The position numbers and the translations under genes were made by a program. The notes beneath the pieces were generated by a model. That model was given only the letters and a program-made list of their open reading frames with translations. It was not told the origin of the DNA and made no database searches. This document shows, one piece after another, positions 58,639 to 64,000 of a stretch of 64,000 nucleotides of DNA. Position 1 is the stretch's first letter, and every line of letters begins with the position of its first letter. Source of the DNA: Odiellus spinosus (lineage: Eukaryota; Arthropoda; Arachnida; Opiliones; Phalangiidae); assembly GCA_963920705.1 (NCBI GenBank), contig OY987226.1, forward strand, positions 24,013,136 to 24,077,135. Reading direction: 5' to 3'.

Positions 58639-60104
58639 GTCTTTTTGTATTTGCACGTTTTCACTGCATAATTTTATTATATCACTCAAAAACTACAAAA
58701 ATGAAATTTTTAATAGAGAAAAAGTACTAAAATGAAGTGAACATTTTCAATTTATATAGGGTGGTTGAAGATCAAAAATTAACATTGAAGGCTTGCCAAT
58801 TGAATAGTTGTTTACTTAGGGCATGTTGCCGTCGACGTCATCAGCTACGTAATAACTTGTAAATCTCATAGCGCTCGTGAGCACCGATCATTTCTTAAGC
58901 TTATTTTTTGCTGGTGTCAGCTCTCAAGGTCGAGCGACTTCTGAGCCCTCTAACCCCTAGCGTTTTATGAAAAGGGAAATAACTGCCCTGTGTAACATTA
59001 GCGCCACGTGATTTCGTGACGTAGTTAGCAACATTCGAACAAGATGTTGCACCCTTAACTTCTTTTATAATATCAACTATTCATTTCTTAAAAACTCTCA
59101 CGCTCGAGTTTGAAGAAAATGAATTGGCTTAGCAGGCGCCAGATGAACATGCTCAATGTTTACCCCATAGAAGCTAGCGTTTTCTGATCTAAACTACCAT
59201 GAAGTGAAAAACAGTTATAAGGAAATTGGGTCGAGTCATCTGCTTCACCATCTTTTTTAGAATGAGAAATAAGGCAGTTTTCTTCCTGGTATTGCTTAAT
59301 AAACCAAAGTGCCTTTGAAAATCATGTGTTTATTATAATTTTATATTTTAAACCTATGTTTTCATATCATTTCTTAAAAAATTGTTCCTATTATTTCTTA
59401 TAATTTTTTTGGGTTTTTGTTGTGGTCACCCGGAAACATCATCAAGCATGAGGAAAACAAATCAGTAAATCTTTGTAAATTATTCACAGTAAAATAGAAT
59501 AATTTTTAGAAAAGCCTTGTACTCCTCTGTTTCTTATCTGTGTCGCTAATGTCAGAATCTTAGCTCAAATGCTGAAAAATTAGCTGTTCATGAAAGTAGT
59601 ATAGGACCATCACTTGCCAGGGTTAAAAATCACCCAAAACTGTAAACATTTTTTCTTCCCCGATAGTTTTAACTTTACTGAGTACAATAGCTTGTCATAT
59701 CGTAAAATCTCAGAACAGCCTGACATTACGAGTCATTGTAGTCGTTTTTAGAGCCATTTTCGAACAAGCTCTCATCAAAGGAAGTGTCATACTAATGGAA
59801 ATAAATACGAATGTACACACTGATGTGACATATTTTTCACTGCAGACTTGTTCGGAAACATCTAACAATACCAGAGCTTCGAAGGGCTGCCAGAAGACCG
59901 ACGAGAAAACTTCACTTGAGGCTTCCGTTTATTCCTCCAAGTTCAACATTGGGAATGAGCAGCCGCATCGCTGGAATGGGCAACATTGTCTCATCGACGT
60001 TACCGCCTAGTTTAGGGGGTATTTTACCACCAGCGTTAAATTTAGGTGGTAGCATCGAGAGAGTGTCTAGCCAGCTATCGGATCCAGTTGTGGTTTTGGA
60101 TTGA
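24653..60104 (+). CDS. MTA1: MTA1-like metastasis-associated protein, NuRD subunit
   Basis: Sixteen exons: 24653-24680, 31026-31093, 36351-36444, 36525-36712, 36819-36942, 39185-39287, 39382-39481, 39892-40080, 40949-41082, 42986-43068, 43337-43572, 53144-53369, 54243-54437, 57380-57544, 57721-57994, 59846-60104. Total 2466 nt, 821 residues. Seen: [10 protein letters not shown]-type start with YVYFE (BAH, residues 1-165), ELM2 (165-285, [19 protein letters not shown]), SANT (285-335, [17 protein letters not shown]), GATA finger (C-x2-C-x17-C-x2-C, 366-392), C2H2 finger (C-x4-C-x12-H-x4-H, 442-463), a basic [15 protein letters not shown] block, and a [14 protein letters not shown] block near the end, finishing PVVVLD. 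MTA proteins scaffold HDAC1/2 through ELM2-SANT and recruit RBBP4/7 in the NuRD complex (family knowledge). Human MTA1 is 715 residues; the extra length lies mainly in exons 11 and 13-15. The first intron is 6.3 kb and intron 11 is 9.6 kb. Confidence 0.97.
24868..26542 (+). mobile_element. 5'-truncated LINE (CR1/jockey-like) with poly-A
   Basis: Non-LTR retrotransposon fragment in MTA1 intron 1, same strand as the gene. It keeps a full reverse transcriptase frame, a 3' UTR of about 160 bp and a poly-A tract (26518-26542). The endonuclease part is missing. The 5' boundary is approximate: LINE-like reading continues upstream across a TGA at 24894. Confidence 0.85.
24918..26354 (+). CDS. reverse transcriptase domain of the LINE
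   Basis: Open frame of 478 codons; the frame is open from 24897, so there is no true start codon. Seen in order: [11 protein letters not shown] (entry to RT), [30 protein letters not shown] (first catalytic Asp), [29 protein letters not shown] (catalytic YADD), then the thumb and a C-terminal module with [11 protein letters not shown] and [15 protein letters not shown]. It copies element RNA into DNA at a nicked target (family knowledge). The frame has no stops over 1.4 kb, so the insertion or its parent is fairly young. Confidence 0.9.
   Translation: MDHIPNRLLKNCASSLAQPLHSLFTTSLLEGDIPNDWRVAHVTPIYKGKGCKSDASNYRPISLTSAVCKVMEKCLRMALLPHLTPLLSKFQHGFLNNRSVESNMLTALFDWLEAYDRGDRVDVIYLDIAKAFDSVPHQRLLAKLKSYGISNNLFHWIKSYLQNRSQSVRIGSALSGYLPVISGVPQGSVLGPLLFLIYINDLPAVITSLLCLYADDLKIYRVISSYDNVLSLQMDLQNLETWCTRNGLAFNSHKSMVLTIQHSPSPLTSPSPYFICGHNIRRVNECRDLGIQVTHNLKFHSHILKTCGRANGLLATIKANFPGISSALLTRLFQCYVRPLLEFGSQIWSPYMVKDLKLLDDVQGRASRIPFHLRSKPRKVRLSSLGWAPLSQRRTFLDLVSLFKLLLQPKQAYFAPAPPSTITRGHHRKLFHKSSHKDPMKYSFFRRTIPVWNSLPSDIVSLRSISQFKSKLRGHLHI
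26543..27042 (+). mobile_element. second LINE 3' fragment, head-to-tail
   Basis: Begins right after the poly-A of the first LINE. It encodes the equivalent C-terminal module of a different copy ([30 protein letters not shown]) with a stop at 26809-26811, then a 3' UTR ending GGAGCTGTAAG and a short A tract near 27031-27041. The GGAGCTGTAAG motif also occurs in the 3' UTR of the first LINE, so the two are related families or subfamilies. Confidence 0.85.
27113..27272. mobile_element. CCCTTAC MITE, copy C
   Basis: 160 bp; ends CCCTTACCAAAAAAAGTTGG and TATCTTTTTTCGGTAAGGG. Located just behind the second LINE fragment in MTA1 intron 1. Flanks are TT on each side rather than TA. Confidence 0.85.
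27386..27455. mobile_element. 70-bp hAT-like MITE
   Basis: Ends CAGTGGTGGGCAAATTCGCG and CGCGGATTGTCCACCACAG are inverted copies; the CAGTGGTGGGCAA start is typical of hAT elements. The flanking 8-mers GTATTGAG and TTTTTGAG match imperfectly. Shares its intron with a decayed hAT transposase, but no link is proven. Confidence 0.65.
28328..30293 (-). pseudogene. decayed hAT transposase
   Basis: Antisense in MTA1 intron 1. In order on the minus strand: a Ser/Lys-rich N-terminal frame (30293-29976); a BED-finger-like frame (29877-29737) with [19 protein letters not shown]; a frame (29541-29257) with [19 protein letters not shown], the hAT segment before the catalytic core; a frame (28990-28754) with [16 protein letters not shown], the typical hAT TRWN motif; and a shifted frame (28844-28332). 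Stops, shifts and two poly-T tracts (about 28164-28190 and 28544-28570) break it, so it cannot make an active protein. hAT transposases cut and paste DNA with 8-bp target duplication (family knowledge). Ends of the element were not located. Confidence 0.8.
30294..31025. other. end of MTA1 intron 1
   Basis: No gene or structured element recognised apart from a T tract before the exon 2 acceptor. Confidence 0.5.
31026..31093 (+). CDS. MTA1: MTA1 exon 2 (BAH)
   Basis: Acceptor TATTAAG after a T tract, donor GTAAGC at 31094. It reads [20 protein letters not shown], the first strands of the BAH domain. Confidence 0.93.
31324..33228. mobile_element. foldback element, TTAAAGGGA family, hosting a second
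   Basis: In MTA1 intron 2. Left end TTTTAAAGGAAGACTATGCT, right end CTAATAGTATCCCTTTAA. The arms share AACTGTTGCCAAGA-type sequence (31493 and, inverted, near 33065). The middle is taken up by the inner palindrome at 31877-32697. Confidence 0.7.
31877..32697. mobile_element. 821-bp palindromic element nested in the previous one
   Basis: Ends TTAAAGGGAGGATGAAAGGC and GCCTTTCATCCTCCCTTTAA are perfect inverted copies. About 180 bp per arm is nearly identical, including ATCGATAAAGAATGC and CCAAGGCTTAGCA-type blocks, followed by a second paired block (ACCCTCCTTTGAAGTCTA near 32168 with its reverse near 32460). High arm identity suggests recent insertion or gene conversion. Confidence 0.9.
33229..34727. 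other. middle of MTA1 intron 2, no gene seen
   Basis: AT-rich. Short frames at 33318-33515 and 33951-34151 have no domain and no splice context. MTA1 exons on either side account for the expected protein. Confidence 0.5.
34728..34926. mobile_element. short inverted-repeat element, TTAAAGGGA family
   Basis: Left end TTAAAGGGAAAGTCTAGCGT pairs with CAGCGTGTAGTATCACTTTA at the right. About 200 bp, T tract inside. Arms are diverged. Confidence 0.55.
34989..35722. mobile_element. foldback element carrying MITE D
   Basis: Arms 34989-35133 and 35555-35722 are inverted copies (for example TTGGCAAGACTATAGG on the left and CCTAGAGACTTGCCAA on the right). A strong central hairpin at 35404-35489 pairs CTACTGTGGCAACCCGAC with its reverse. 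MITE D sits in the left part. Confidence 0.75.
35135..35324. mobile_element. CCCTTAC MITE, copy D
   Basis: 190 bp; ends CCCTTATGGAAAAAGGTTAG and CTAACTTTTTTTGCTAAGGG. Interior with AAGTCTTGGGGAAGTCTT motifs in both orientations. Nested in the foldback 34989-35722, so it is younger than that element. Confidence 0.85.
36351..36444 (+). CDS. MTA1: MTA1 exon 3 (BAH)
   Basis: Acceptor TGTTTCAG, donor GTGAGA at 36445. It encodes [20 protein letters not shown], the conserved BAH core. Confidence 0.95.
36525..36712 (+). CDS. MTA1: MTA1 exon 4 (BAH)
   Basis: Acceptor CTGTAACAG, donor GTTAGT at 36713. An acidic stretch (EEEEELDLE) leads to [20 protein letters not shown] and [11 protein letters not shown]. 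Length of the junction with exon 5 agrees residue by residue with vertebrate MTA1. Confidence 0.95.
36819..36942 (+). CDS. MTA1: MTA1 exon 5 (end of BAH)
   Basis: Acceptor TTTGTTAG, donor GTATTT at 36943. It encodes [20 protein letters not shown] and the [11 protein letters not shown] motif ending the BAH domain. Confidence 0.95.
37329..38543. mobile_element. 1.2 kb element with GGGAGTCTATTCTCTAACT ends
   Basis: In MTA1 intron 5. Inverted ends GGGAGTCTATTCTCTAACT (37332) and AGTTAGAGAATAGACTCCC (38522). Next to the ends are many copies of ATCCAAATGATTTGGAT-like palindromic motifs, so the subterminal zones are themselves repetitive. No transposase frame was seen. Confidence 0.85.
38064..38142. 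mobile_element. 79-bp hairpin MITE inside the previous element
   Basis: Ends AGCCCAATTCATAAACGA and TTGTTTATGAATTGGGCT are inverted copies; the arms run almost to the middle. A compact hairpin element nested in the 1.2 kb element. Confidence 0.75.
39185..39287 (+). CDS. MTA1: MTA1 exon 6 (ELM2 start)
   Basis: Acceptor TTCTCAG, donor GTATAA at 39288. Acidic [12 protein letters not shown] is followed by [12 protein letters not shown], the start of ELM2. Confidence 0.93.
39382..39481 (+). CDS. MTA1: MTA1 exon 7 (ELM2)
   Basis: Acceptor CTATCAG, donor GTATAT at 39482. It encodes [20 protein letters not shown] and [13 protein letters not shown], nearly identical to the vertebrate protein. Confidence 0.95.
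39892..40080 (+). CDS. MTA1: MTA1 exon 8 (ELM2-SANT)
   Basis: Acceptor TTTAAAG, donor GTAAGT at 40081; 63 whole codons. It encodes [34 protein letters not shown] and [17 protein letters not shown], entering the SANT domain. Confidence 0.95.
40949..41082 (+). CDS. MTA1: MTA1 exon 9 (SANT)
   Basis: Acceptor TTCTTTAG, donor GTAAGT at 41083. It encodes [20 protein letters not shown] and the YVQQKR helix, finishing the SANT domain that contacts HDAC. Confidence 0.95.
41628..42450. mobile_element. AGTAGAC-family copy in MTA1 intron 9
   Basis: Left end AGTAGACAGGCAACCTGACT matches the element at 2773. The right end (AAGTCGGGCTGCAGCTTA) is diverged. Inside, GACCAAAT/ATTTGGTC motifs occur in both orientations and resemble the right part of the element at 2773-4842. 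Confidence 0.5.
42986..43068 (+). CDS. MTA1: MTA1 exon 10 (first Cys pair of GATA finger)
   Basis: Acceptor TTTTCAG, donor GTAAGG at 43069. A Gly/Ala/Pro-rich linker is followed by CEGC, the first zinc ligands. Confidence 0.92.
43337..43572 (+). CDS. MTA1: MTA1 exon 11 (GATA finger, start of C2H2 finger)
   Basis: Acceptor CATTTAG. It encodes [20 protein letters not shown] (second Cys pair), [10 protein letters not shown], a Ser-rich stretch and [10 protein letters not shown], the Cys half of a C2H2 finger. The donor chosen is GTAAAT at 43573, since it restores the finger with exon 12. A second donor, GTATGT at 43615, is also in phase and would add 14 residues. Confidence 0.88.
44267..44328. 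repeat. 62-bp hairpin related to MITE 2 ends
   Basis: GACGACAGGAAGTCTGGGAA pairs with TTCCCAGACTGACTGCCGTC. The core CTGGGAAATAAG resembles the ends of the promoter MITE at 23998-24266. MTA1 intron 11. Confidence 0.55.
45110..46056. mobile_element. 0.95 kb near-perfect palindrome in MTA1 intron 11
   Basis: Arms of about 465 bp meet at about 45580 (GGGGTCTTTCGTTAAG facing CTTAACGAAAGACCCC). Paired blocks include TTTTCAAGAATTC, TCCAAAATTTGAG, TTGAATCATCCGATGAT and CTGTTTATGTGGGAACTGTA-type sequence. Each arm carries a short acidic reading stretch with [20 protein letters not shown] in the left one, like the acidic N termini of some transposases. No complete gene. Confidence 0.85.
47668..47700 (+). 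repeat. solitary AGTAGAC-family end
   Basis: AGTAGACAAGCAACCTGACT matches the left end of the elements at 2773 and 41628. No partner end was found nearby. Confidence 0.6.
48510..49622. mobile_element. 1.1 kb GTAGGC element, copy 1
   Basis: Left end GTAGGCGCGTGCC, right end GGCTGTGCCTACTCGTG followed by AAAAATTCCTGACGGGGTTA. Aligns along much of its length with copy 2 at 62520-63667 (shared AGCTGTGCCCTCAACATTAA, GTTTATTTTGACACCTTCCA, GCATGAGCTCATCATCC). Contains an internal inverted pair (GGGGATAGGCAACC near 49093 and GGTTGCCTATCCCC near 49193). No transposase frame. Confidence 0.8.
50640..51590. repeat. inverted duplication of a transposon-like gene fragment
   Basis: Two inverted halves meet near 51100. 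The outer blocks match: TTGTAGCAGGGCCGCATACG at 50702 with a reverse copy near 51515, CATATGGAGTTCGGAGACTG at 50837 with 51365, and CACAGTTGAAGCTAATGAAT at 50891 with 51310. In MTA1 intron 11. The halves differ by substitutions, so the duplication is not very recent. Confidence 0.8.
51002..51560 (+). pseudogene. broken gene fragment with GKGxCDGxGxxxKRL motif
   Basis: First frame (51002-51214) reads [20 protein letters not shown] followed by LVARAALQ. After stops and a frame change, about 51455-51555 reads [20 protein letters not shown]. From memory, HGKG-CDG-G-KR followed by a YD-WY segment recurs in uncharacterised, often transposon-associated proteins of invertebrates. Multiple stops make it non-functional. 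I cannot name the family. Confidence 0.5.
52140..52666. mobile_element. 527-bp element built on CCTATAATA motifs
   Basis: Ends CAGGGCTCCCAGAC and GCTGGGAGCCCTG, flanked by the perfect direct repeat ACTTTG (52134-52139 and 52667-52672). Both subterminal zones are arrays of CCTATAATACCTATAATT-like units. The middle lacks coding potential. Non-autonomous; CAGGG ends suggest hAT or a similar group, but the duplication appears to be 6 bp. Confidence 0.9.
53144..53369 (+). CDS. MTA1: MTA1 exon 12 (His half of C2H2 finger, basic block)
   Basis: Acceptor TCTCGTAG, donor GTAAGT at 53370. [17 protein letters not shown] completes the C2H2 finger; [20 protein letters not shown] is the conserved basic block known in vertebrates to bind RBBP4/7 (family knowledge). 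Confidence 0.94.
53515..53860. repeat. dispersed repeat, unoccupied copy
   Basis: In MTA1 intron 12. 53515-53700 matches the sequence around MITE B at 21883-22165 but without the MITE. 53780-53860 has CCCTGACTTTTTGGGCCC and TTCCCTGACTTCTCCAGG, similar in inverse sense to motifs at 20310-20590. Confidence 0.65.
54243..54437 (+). CDS. MTA1: MTA1 exon 13
   Basis: Acceptor TATTAAAG, donor GTAAGA at 54438; phase 1 in and out. It has a charged segment LREREREGR-like and a Pro-rich end (FPPPPRGE). This region is variable in the family. Confidence 0.88.
55715..55885. repeat. foldback hairpin in MTA1 intron 13
   Basis: CCAGTATTTGCGAGGTTATC at 55738 pairs with GATAACTTCGCAAATACTGG ending at 55850; flanking GTGGAATTAGCAC pairs with GTGCTAATTACAA. 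About 170 bp in all. MITE E follows directly. Confidence 0.75.
55891..56044. mobile_element. CCCTTAC MITE, copy E
   Basis: 154 bp; ends CCCTTACCGAAAAAAGTTAA and TTTTTTTTTTGGTAAGGG. The right arm has an expanded T tract. Internal AAGACTTCCCCAAGACTTCT motifs as in the other copies. Confidence 0.85.
57380..57544 (+). CDS. MTA1: MTA1 exon 14
   Basis: Acceptor CACTTACAG, donor GTAAAA at 57545; phase 1 in and out. It contains [10 protein letters not shown], which matches the KRSYEQ segment of vertebrate MTA1. Confidence 0.9.
57721..57994 (+). CDS. MTA1: MTA1 exon 15
   Basis: Acceptor CCTTCTTAG, donor GTTTGT at 57995. It encodes FPKRRLM, a Ser/Thr/Pro-rich stretch and [18 protein letters not shown], the conserved C-terminal motif. 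Confidence 0.93.
58548..59432. mobile_element. candidate element with GGGTGACCACA ends
   Basis: CAGGGTGACCACATTTCC at 58548 and TGTGGTCACCCGG at 59421 are inverted. The interior has a 29-base T tract and a related element at 58756-59200. In MTA1 intron 15. Boundaries rest on a short match only. Confidence 0.45.
58756..59200. repeat. diverged relative of the element at 63700
   Basis: Ends TAGGGTGGTTGAAGATCAAA and TTTTCTGATCTAAACTACC are imperfect inverted copies. The interior CTCGAGTTTGAAGAAAATGA and GAATTGGCTTAGCA match the copy at 63700-63893 (CTCGAGTTTGAATTACG, GAATTGGCTAA). Confidence 0.6.
59846..60104 (+). CDS. MTA1: MTA1 exon 16 (last)
   Basis: Acceptor TTCACTGCAG. It starts [20 protein letters not shown], continues through a Gly/Leu/Pro-rich tail and ends SDPVVVLD with TGA at 60102-60104. 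The acidic end resembles the family C terminus. Confidence 0.93.
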
Positions 60105-60164
60105 TCAATTTTTTAAAACTAAATCAACTGAACTGAGTTTGACTTTTTTCTTCAAAAAGAAATA

Positions 60165-60170
60165 ATTAAA
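60165..60170 (+). terminator. MTA1: candidate poly-A signal of MTA1
   Basis: ATTAAA 61 nt after the stop, a common variant hexamer. A canonical AATAAA at 60898-60903 is an alternative but lies inside a repeat element. Confidence 0.4.
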
Positions 60171-60643
60171 TCAAAGTACGTGTTTTAGTTTTAGTATTTT
60201 AAGCTAAACGTTCAAGTAAATGAATCAACCTTTCCGTAATTTTTTACCATATATTTCTTTTTTAAATCGTTTGGTTATATTAAAAATAATTTCATTGGTG
60301 AAAATAACCATAGAGAAATTGATTGGCTCATCCTTATTGACGCTAAACTATTAACTTACCATAGACGTTAGCTGTAAACCAATTTTTTTTAATACGCATA
60401 TCATTACTATCATCTTACCTTAGGATAAATAATTTAAATCATTGTGAATATGCTGTAATATGGATTAAATCTGTTTGGCCAGAATTTAATCCAATTTAAC
60501 TTGAACGTTTTTTAGGTTAAAATTATACACCTTTTGTACAGAGATCACACTCTTCTAGTATAGCATTTCTCTTGATACAAAAGACACTTGATTCTCGCCT
60601 CAAATTTGTCACGACAAAAAATCCCCAGTGATGAAGTGCCAAT

Positions 60644-61616
60644 TTTAAAAAGACACCAGACTCTGATAACAAGTTATTTTTAATCGATTGGGAACTAAAA
60701 TTAGCTTAAAAACTGTATCAAAACTCACCAACGTTTACTCTGTAATTTATAGTTAATCAACCACGTCATGAACTAGACTAGTTAAGCCTAAATCCGTCAA
60801 ATAACATGAAATAATTTCTCTAACATGAATCTCAAAATCGGTTTACGCACTCTAACAAAAATCAACTCTTATTCGCATCAGTAATTGAGTCCTTTGAAAT
60901 AAATTTCAAATTTCTTAGACTTATTTTGCAACTTTGATAATTAACTACGAATTAAGAAACCATTGTTGCATGTTTTAATAATATTTTCGATCTAAATTGT
61001 TTCCACAATCCGTTATTCTTTTAAGTTAAAGCTTTTAACTTTCAAAGTTGTCCTTCCAATAAAATGGTATTCCAAGTTATACCAGTTAAGTCTAAAACCT
61101 TTTAGAACGACGTCTCATTTTGGTTACCTATATATTTTACTGAATTTTTAAAATAAGAAAGCAACGGATGCCTTCCAATTAAGTTAAAGTTTGAAAGATT
61201 GTTGAAAGTCACCGTCTCAAACGTCTTTTTACTTTAAAAAATAAACCATAAATTAGTCTTGCGAAGACTGCTTTCAATTTTATCTGTATTCATCAATGGA
61301 TACCAAGCTACTGCTGAAAAGGATATTAGACTTTGAAAACGCGATAAATCAATTTAGACTGTTAAAACATGCCTACAAACATTATCAAAATCGCCAAAGT
61401 CTGAGAAATAATTCTGAATTAAATGTTAAAGAGCCAATGATGAATTTAGATATTCTTAAATTTATTCAAAACGGATTTAGGCTTAGCGAGTGTAGTTCCC
61501 GATTTTGAGAACTGTAAATTACCTATAAACCTTTTGTGAGTTTGGATACTTTACCCATATTATTACAATCCAAATCGTCCAATAAAACTTGTTATAAGAG
61601 TCTAGTATCCCTTTAG
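60644..61616. mobile_element. inverted-repeat element, TTAAAGGGA family
   Basis: Left TTTTAAAAAGACACCAGACT and AACAAGTT pair with AACTTGTTATAAGAGTCTAG and TATCCCTTTA at the right. About 970 bp downstream of MTA1. The frame at 61296-61508 inside has no recognised domain. Confidence 0.6.
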
Positions 61617-62519
61617 TGTATTTTCGATAGAGGTGGGTATGCGTAGCTAAATGTAGCTCTATAATTCACTCGCTGGTTTTAGTCATGTTTTATTCGAAAC
61701 TAATGTCTACATAGAAAAATTGTGCACCTGGCAATCCAGATATTAGACGAGGTTATCTACTCTCTGGTTCATCTGAAAGATGATTTGGAGAACGTTAAAA
61801 TGAAAATCAACTGTTGACAAATTTTGATATTTAGTCTTGAAGTTCTACTGGAATTAGTTGTTATTCAAAATTTGAATGAGATTTGTCATTTTAAAAACCA
61901 ACAACACATTGCATGGTTTTATATTTTGGTTTATAATATCTTTATTACAATGTACCTTGCACTGCGAAGTAAAAAAAAAAAAAAAAATTAAGATAATGTT
62001 GTGTAACAAATTATTTGTCAGAATATTATGCAAGCTTTAGAGCCAATTCCACTGGGCTACTCGCAGAGTGCTCTGAATCTCGCTGCATCGAGTGGTGGAA
62101 AATAAAATCCTCAGTTGCTATCTCAATAAGAGAGCTTTTTGATATTTACCAGTGGAACAGAAAAAGTTATCTCGCAATTAGGAGTAAAACTGACCCTTAT
62201 TCCAGTGGAATACACTATTAAAGGAATAACGCATGATTCCAGAATTACTCTTCACTCGTGTGTGTGATTAGATGTTACCAGAGATTTTGGATGATCAACA
62301 TATTACGCTTGCCTAGTTAAAATTTCTTAAGAGTACTTTGTTGTGCCAGATGGAGATAAAACAAGGGGCTAATTCTCGAACTGTGGGCTCTTTTAATGAA
62401 AGACTAGCAACAAGCTTGTTGGGTATATTTAAAACTATAGATCGAATGAAGAAGGGCCTTGGCTCAAAACGTAAATAAAGTTTCTCTACATACCGTTTTC
62501 TCTGAAAAAAAATTTGCAG
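61617..62519. other. intergenic stretch, no gene seen
   Basis: AT-rich with an A tract near 61970-61987. Short frames carry no recognisable features. Confidence 0.5.
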
Positions 62520-63667
62520 TAGCCCCGTCAGCAGTAGGCACGTGCCTACGTTGAAAAATTAGGGTCTACTTTGGGGGGGCCTCGAAATTTGGAGAAAAAA
62601 AGCTTAAGGAGCCTCAAATATTTCTAAAATTAATTCCTTGAAATTACAAAAAAGGCGAAATACCACGGTGCACCTGTTCGGCTCAGCTTTGGCGATGGTC
62701 GGTCTTTTGTTTATTTTGACACCTTCCAAGGGGGCTAGGCAGGCACAGAATCAGACAAACAAAGGAGGATGAAGCCTAGGAATATAATACTTAGTCTCCT
62801 GGAACGGAAAATTGTATCCCCCTAACACGGGCTCCCCGTTGTATGTACAGCAGCGCGAAATTATATACAATCGTCTACCTAGTACAGTGGCGCCATCATA
62901 TTATAAGCGGATTTATCGATTTTTTTTCAAGTTGGTCATTCATTACTATTTACAAACGAAATAGAAACGATGAAAAAGAGTTAAAAGAAACAGTTAAAAG
63001 AAAGAAAACACCCGGAACACTTCTTGTCGTCCCTAAATAAACTAAATTTCTAATGAAAAGACCAGAGAGCGGACGAAAGTGTGCTAAGAAATTCCGCTAG
63101 ATGTCTATATTGTAGTAAGTCCACGCCGCTCAGGTTGCCGTACATGCGGCTCCCCCTTTTCCATTCTAGGAGTATTATATTCCTAGATGAAACATTACCA
63201 TCACTGTGCATGAGCTCATCATCCTCCTTTACACGTCAAGGCCGGGGGTCAAAATAAACGCAAGAGGTAAGCTGTGCCCTCAACATTAATTTCTTGGAAC
63301 TCTAACATGTGTTAAGATCTCTCAAGAGAGCGGTGAGTGGGTGAGGTAGAGTTCAAGCCCCAAGAAGTACCACTTGTCCTTTTAGGCTACTTTGAATCTT
63401 TCTTAATTGATTCTTTCCATTTCGTTTTGAAATTCAATTGTTAAAAATTTGTAAAAAAATCCTTGGCTTTGTAATAGCCGGTATTATAAAATTCATGGGG
63501 GTCTGAAAAGATGGTAGTCACGTGACTTTTATCACATGATTCTAGAACTAGAGAGTCATCTACAGTCTAAGAAATAAACTATTTATCACACAATTAGTAT
63601 AGTAAGAAATGGGAAGGGGCCTCTAAATTTGGCTGTGCCTACTCGTGAAAAATTCCTGGCGGGGCTA
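62520..63667. mobile_element. 1.1 kb GTAGGC element, copy 2
   Basis: Ends TAGCCCCGTCAG with AGTAGGCACGTGCC and GGCTGTGCCTACTCGTG with CCTGGCGGGGCTA: clear inverted termini. Collinear with copy 1 at 48510-49622 but interrupted by a 411-bp insertion at 62776-63186. Confidence 0.85.
62776..63186. mobile_element. 411-bp element inserted in copy 2
   Basis: Ends CTAGGAATATAATACTTAGT and CTAGGAGTATTATATTCCTAG-type (right 16 bp pair with the left). Flanking ATGAAGC and ATGAAAC look like a slightly diverged target duplication; copy 1 has a single uninterrupted GGATGAAACATCGCC at this place. No transposase motif. Confidence 0.8.
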
Positions 63668-63699
63668 TTGAAAATCTGGTAAATAATGATTATAACATA

Positions 63700-63893
63700 C
63701 AGGGGGGTTCAGATTAAAAACTATGGAAGGATAAAAAGCAGTTAGTGCGTACTATTCAAATTATTTTTTTCAAAACTCTCGCTCGAGTTTGAATTACGAA
63801 TGAATTGGCTAAACACGTTCCCAAACGCACACTCTCAATGTTAATTTTATCCCTCCATTAAAGATATTGAGTGTTTTTATCTAAACCACCCTG
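63700..63893. mobile_element. 194-bp element with ACAGGGGGGTT ends
   Basis: ACAGGGGGGTTCAGATTAAA and GTTTTTATCTAAACCACCCT are inverted termini with one or two differences. Interior CTCGAGTTTGAAT as in the element at 58756. Confidence 0.7.
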
Positions 63894-64000
63894 TATATAA
63901 GCCTTGTCTCATCATTAATTAGAATGTTATAGGATCATTATTCCTTGGGTCTGGTCGAGTTCAAGAATGAAAACTGGGGAAGTTTCTATTTTGGATGAGA

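Noticed and set aside
1-64000. tRNA, rRNA or riboswitch genes
   Set aside because: Looked for B-box like GGTTCRANTCC and cloverleaf arms while reading; nothing convincing was seen, though without a covariance search small RNAs could be missed.

Overview
The window looks like one piece of an AT-rich invertebrate nuclear genome, probably from an arthropod, although the species cannot be fixed from the sequence. Evidence for a eukaryote: three multi-exon protein genes with GT-AG introns and consistent reading phase, poly-A signals, a truncated LINE, a broken hAT transposase and many inverted-repeat elements. No bacterial-type operons, rRNA, tRNA or CRISPR array was seen.

Layout. (1) About 1343-15856, plus strand: the 3' ten coding exons of a germline-type Tudor-domain protein with a CCCH zinc finger between two Tudor regions; its 5' end is not seen. 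(2) 15857-18548: gene-poor stretch between convergent genes. (3) 18549-23358, minus strand: a complete three-exon SNW1/SKIP (Bx42) gene, 542 residues. (4) 23359-24652: a 1.3 kb head-to-head promoter interval holding two related short inverted-repeat elements. (5) 24653-60104, plus strand: a complete 16-exon MTA1-like gene, 821 residues (BAH, ELM2, SANT, GATA finger, C2H2 finger). (6) 60105-64000: repeats only. All exon phases were checked by hand: the joined SNW1 and MTA1 coding lengths are 1629 and 2466 nt, both divisible by three, and the partial Tudor gene gives 555 in-frame codons including the stop.

The introns are the busiest part at sequence level. They contain at least 20 inverted-repeat (foldback or MITE-like) elements, several nested: a family ending in CCCTTAC..GTAAGGG with five copies, a family ending in TTAAAGGGA, a family ending in AGTAGAC..GTCTACT, an 8-bp-TSD hAT-type MITE in the SNW1/MTA1 promoter, a 527-bp element built on CCTATAATA motifs, and a 1.1 kb element present twice, one copy carrying a further 411-bp insertion. 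MTA1 intron 1 also holds a LINE fragment with an intact reverse transcriptase domain, a second LINE tail directly behind its poly-A, and a decayed hAT transposase on the other strand. Intron 6 of the Tudor gene has an 800-bp minisatellite whose repeat contains a perfect 18-bp palindrome.

Functionally, SNW1 (spliceosome and transcription co-regulator) and MTA1 (NuRD chromatin-remodelling subunit) are housekeeping nuclear genes that may share a bidirectional promoter. The Tudor protein belongs to a group that usually acts in the piRNA pathway. There is no convincing evidence of a novel multi-gene system; the most interesting points are the Tudor-CCCH-Tudor architecture, the palindrome-rich promoter MITEs, and an in-frame alternative splice donor that would break the MTA1 C2H2 finger.
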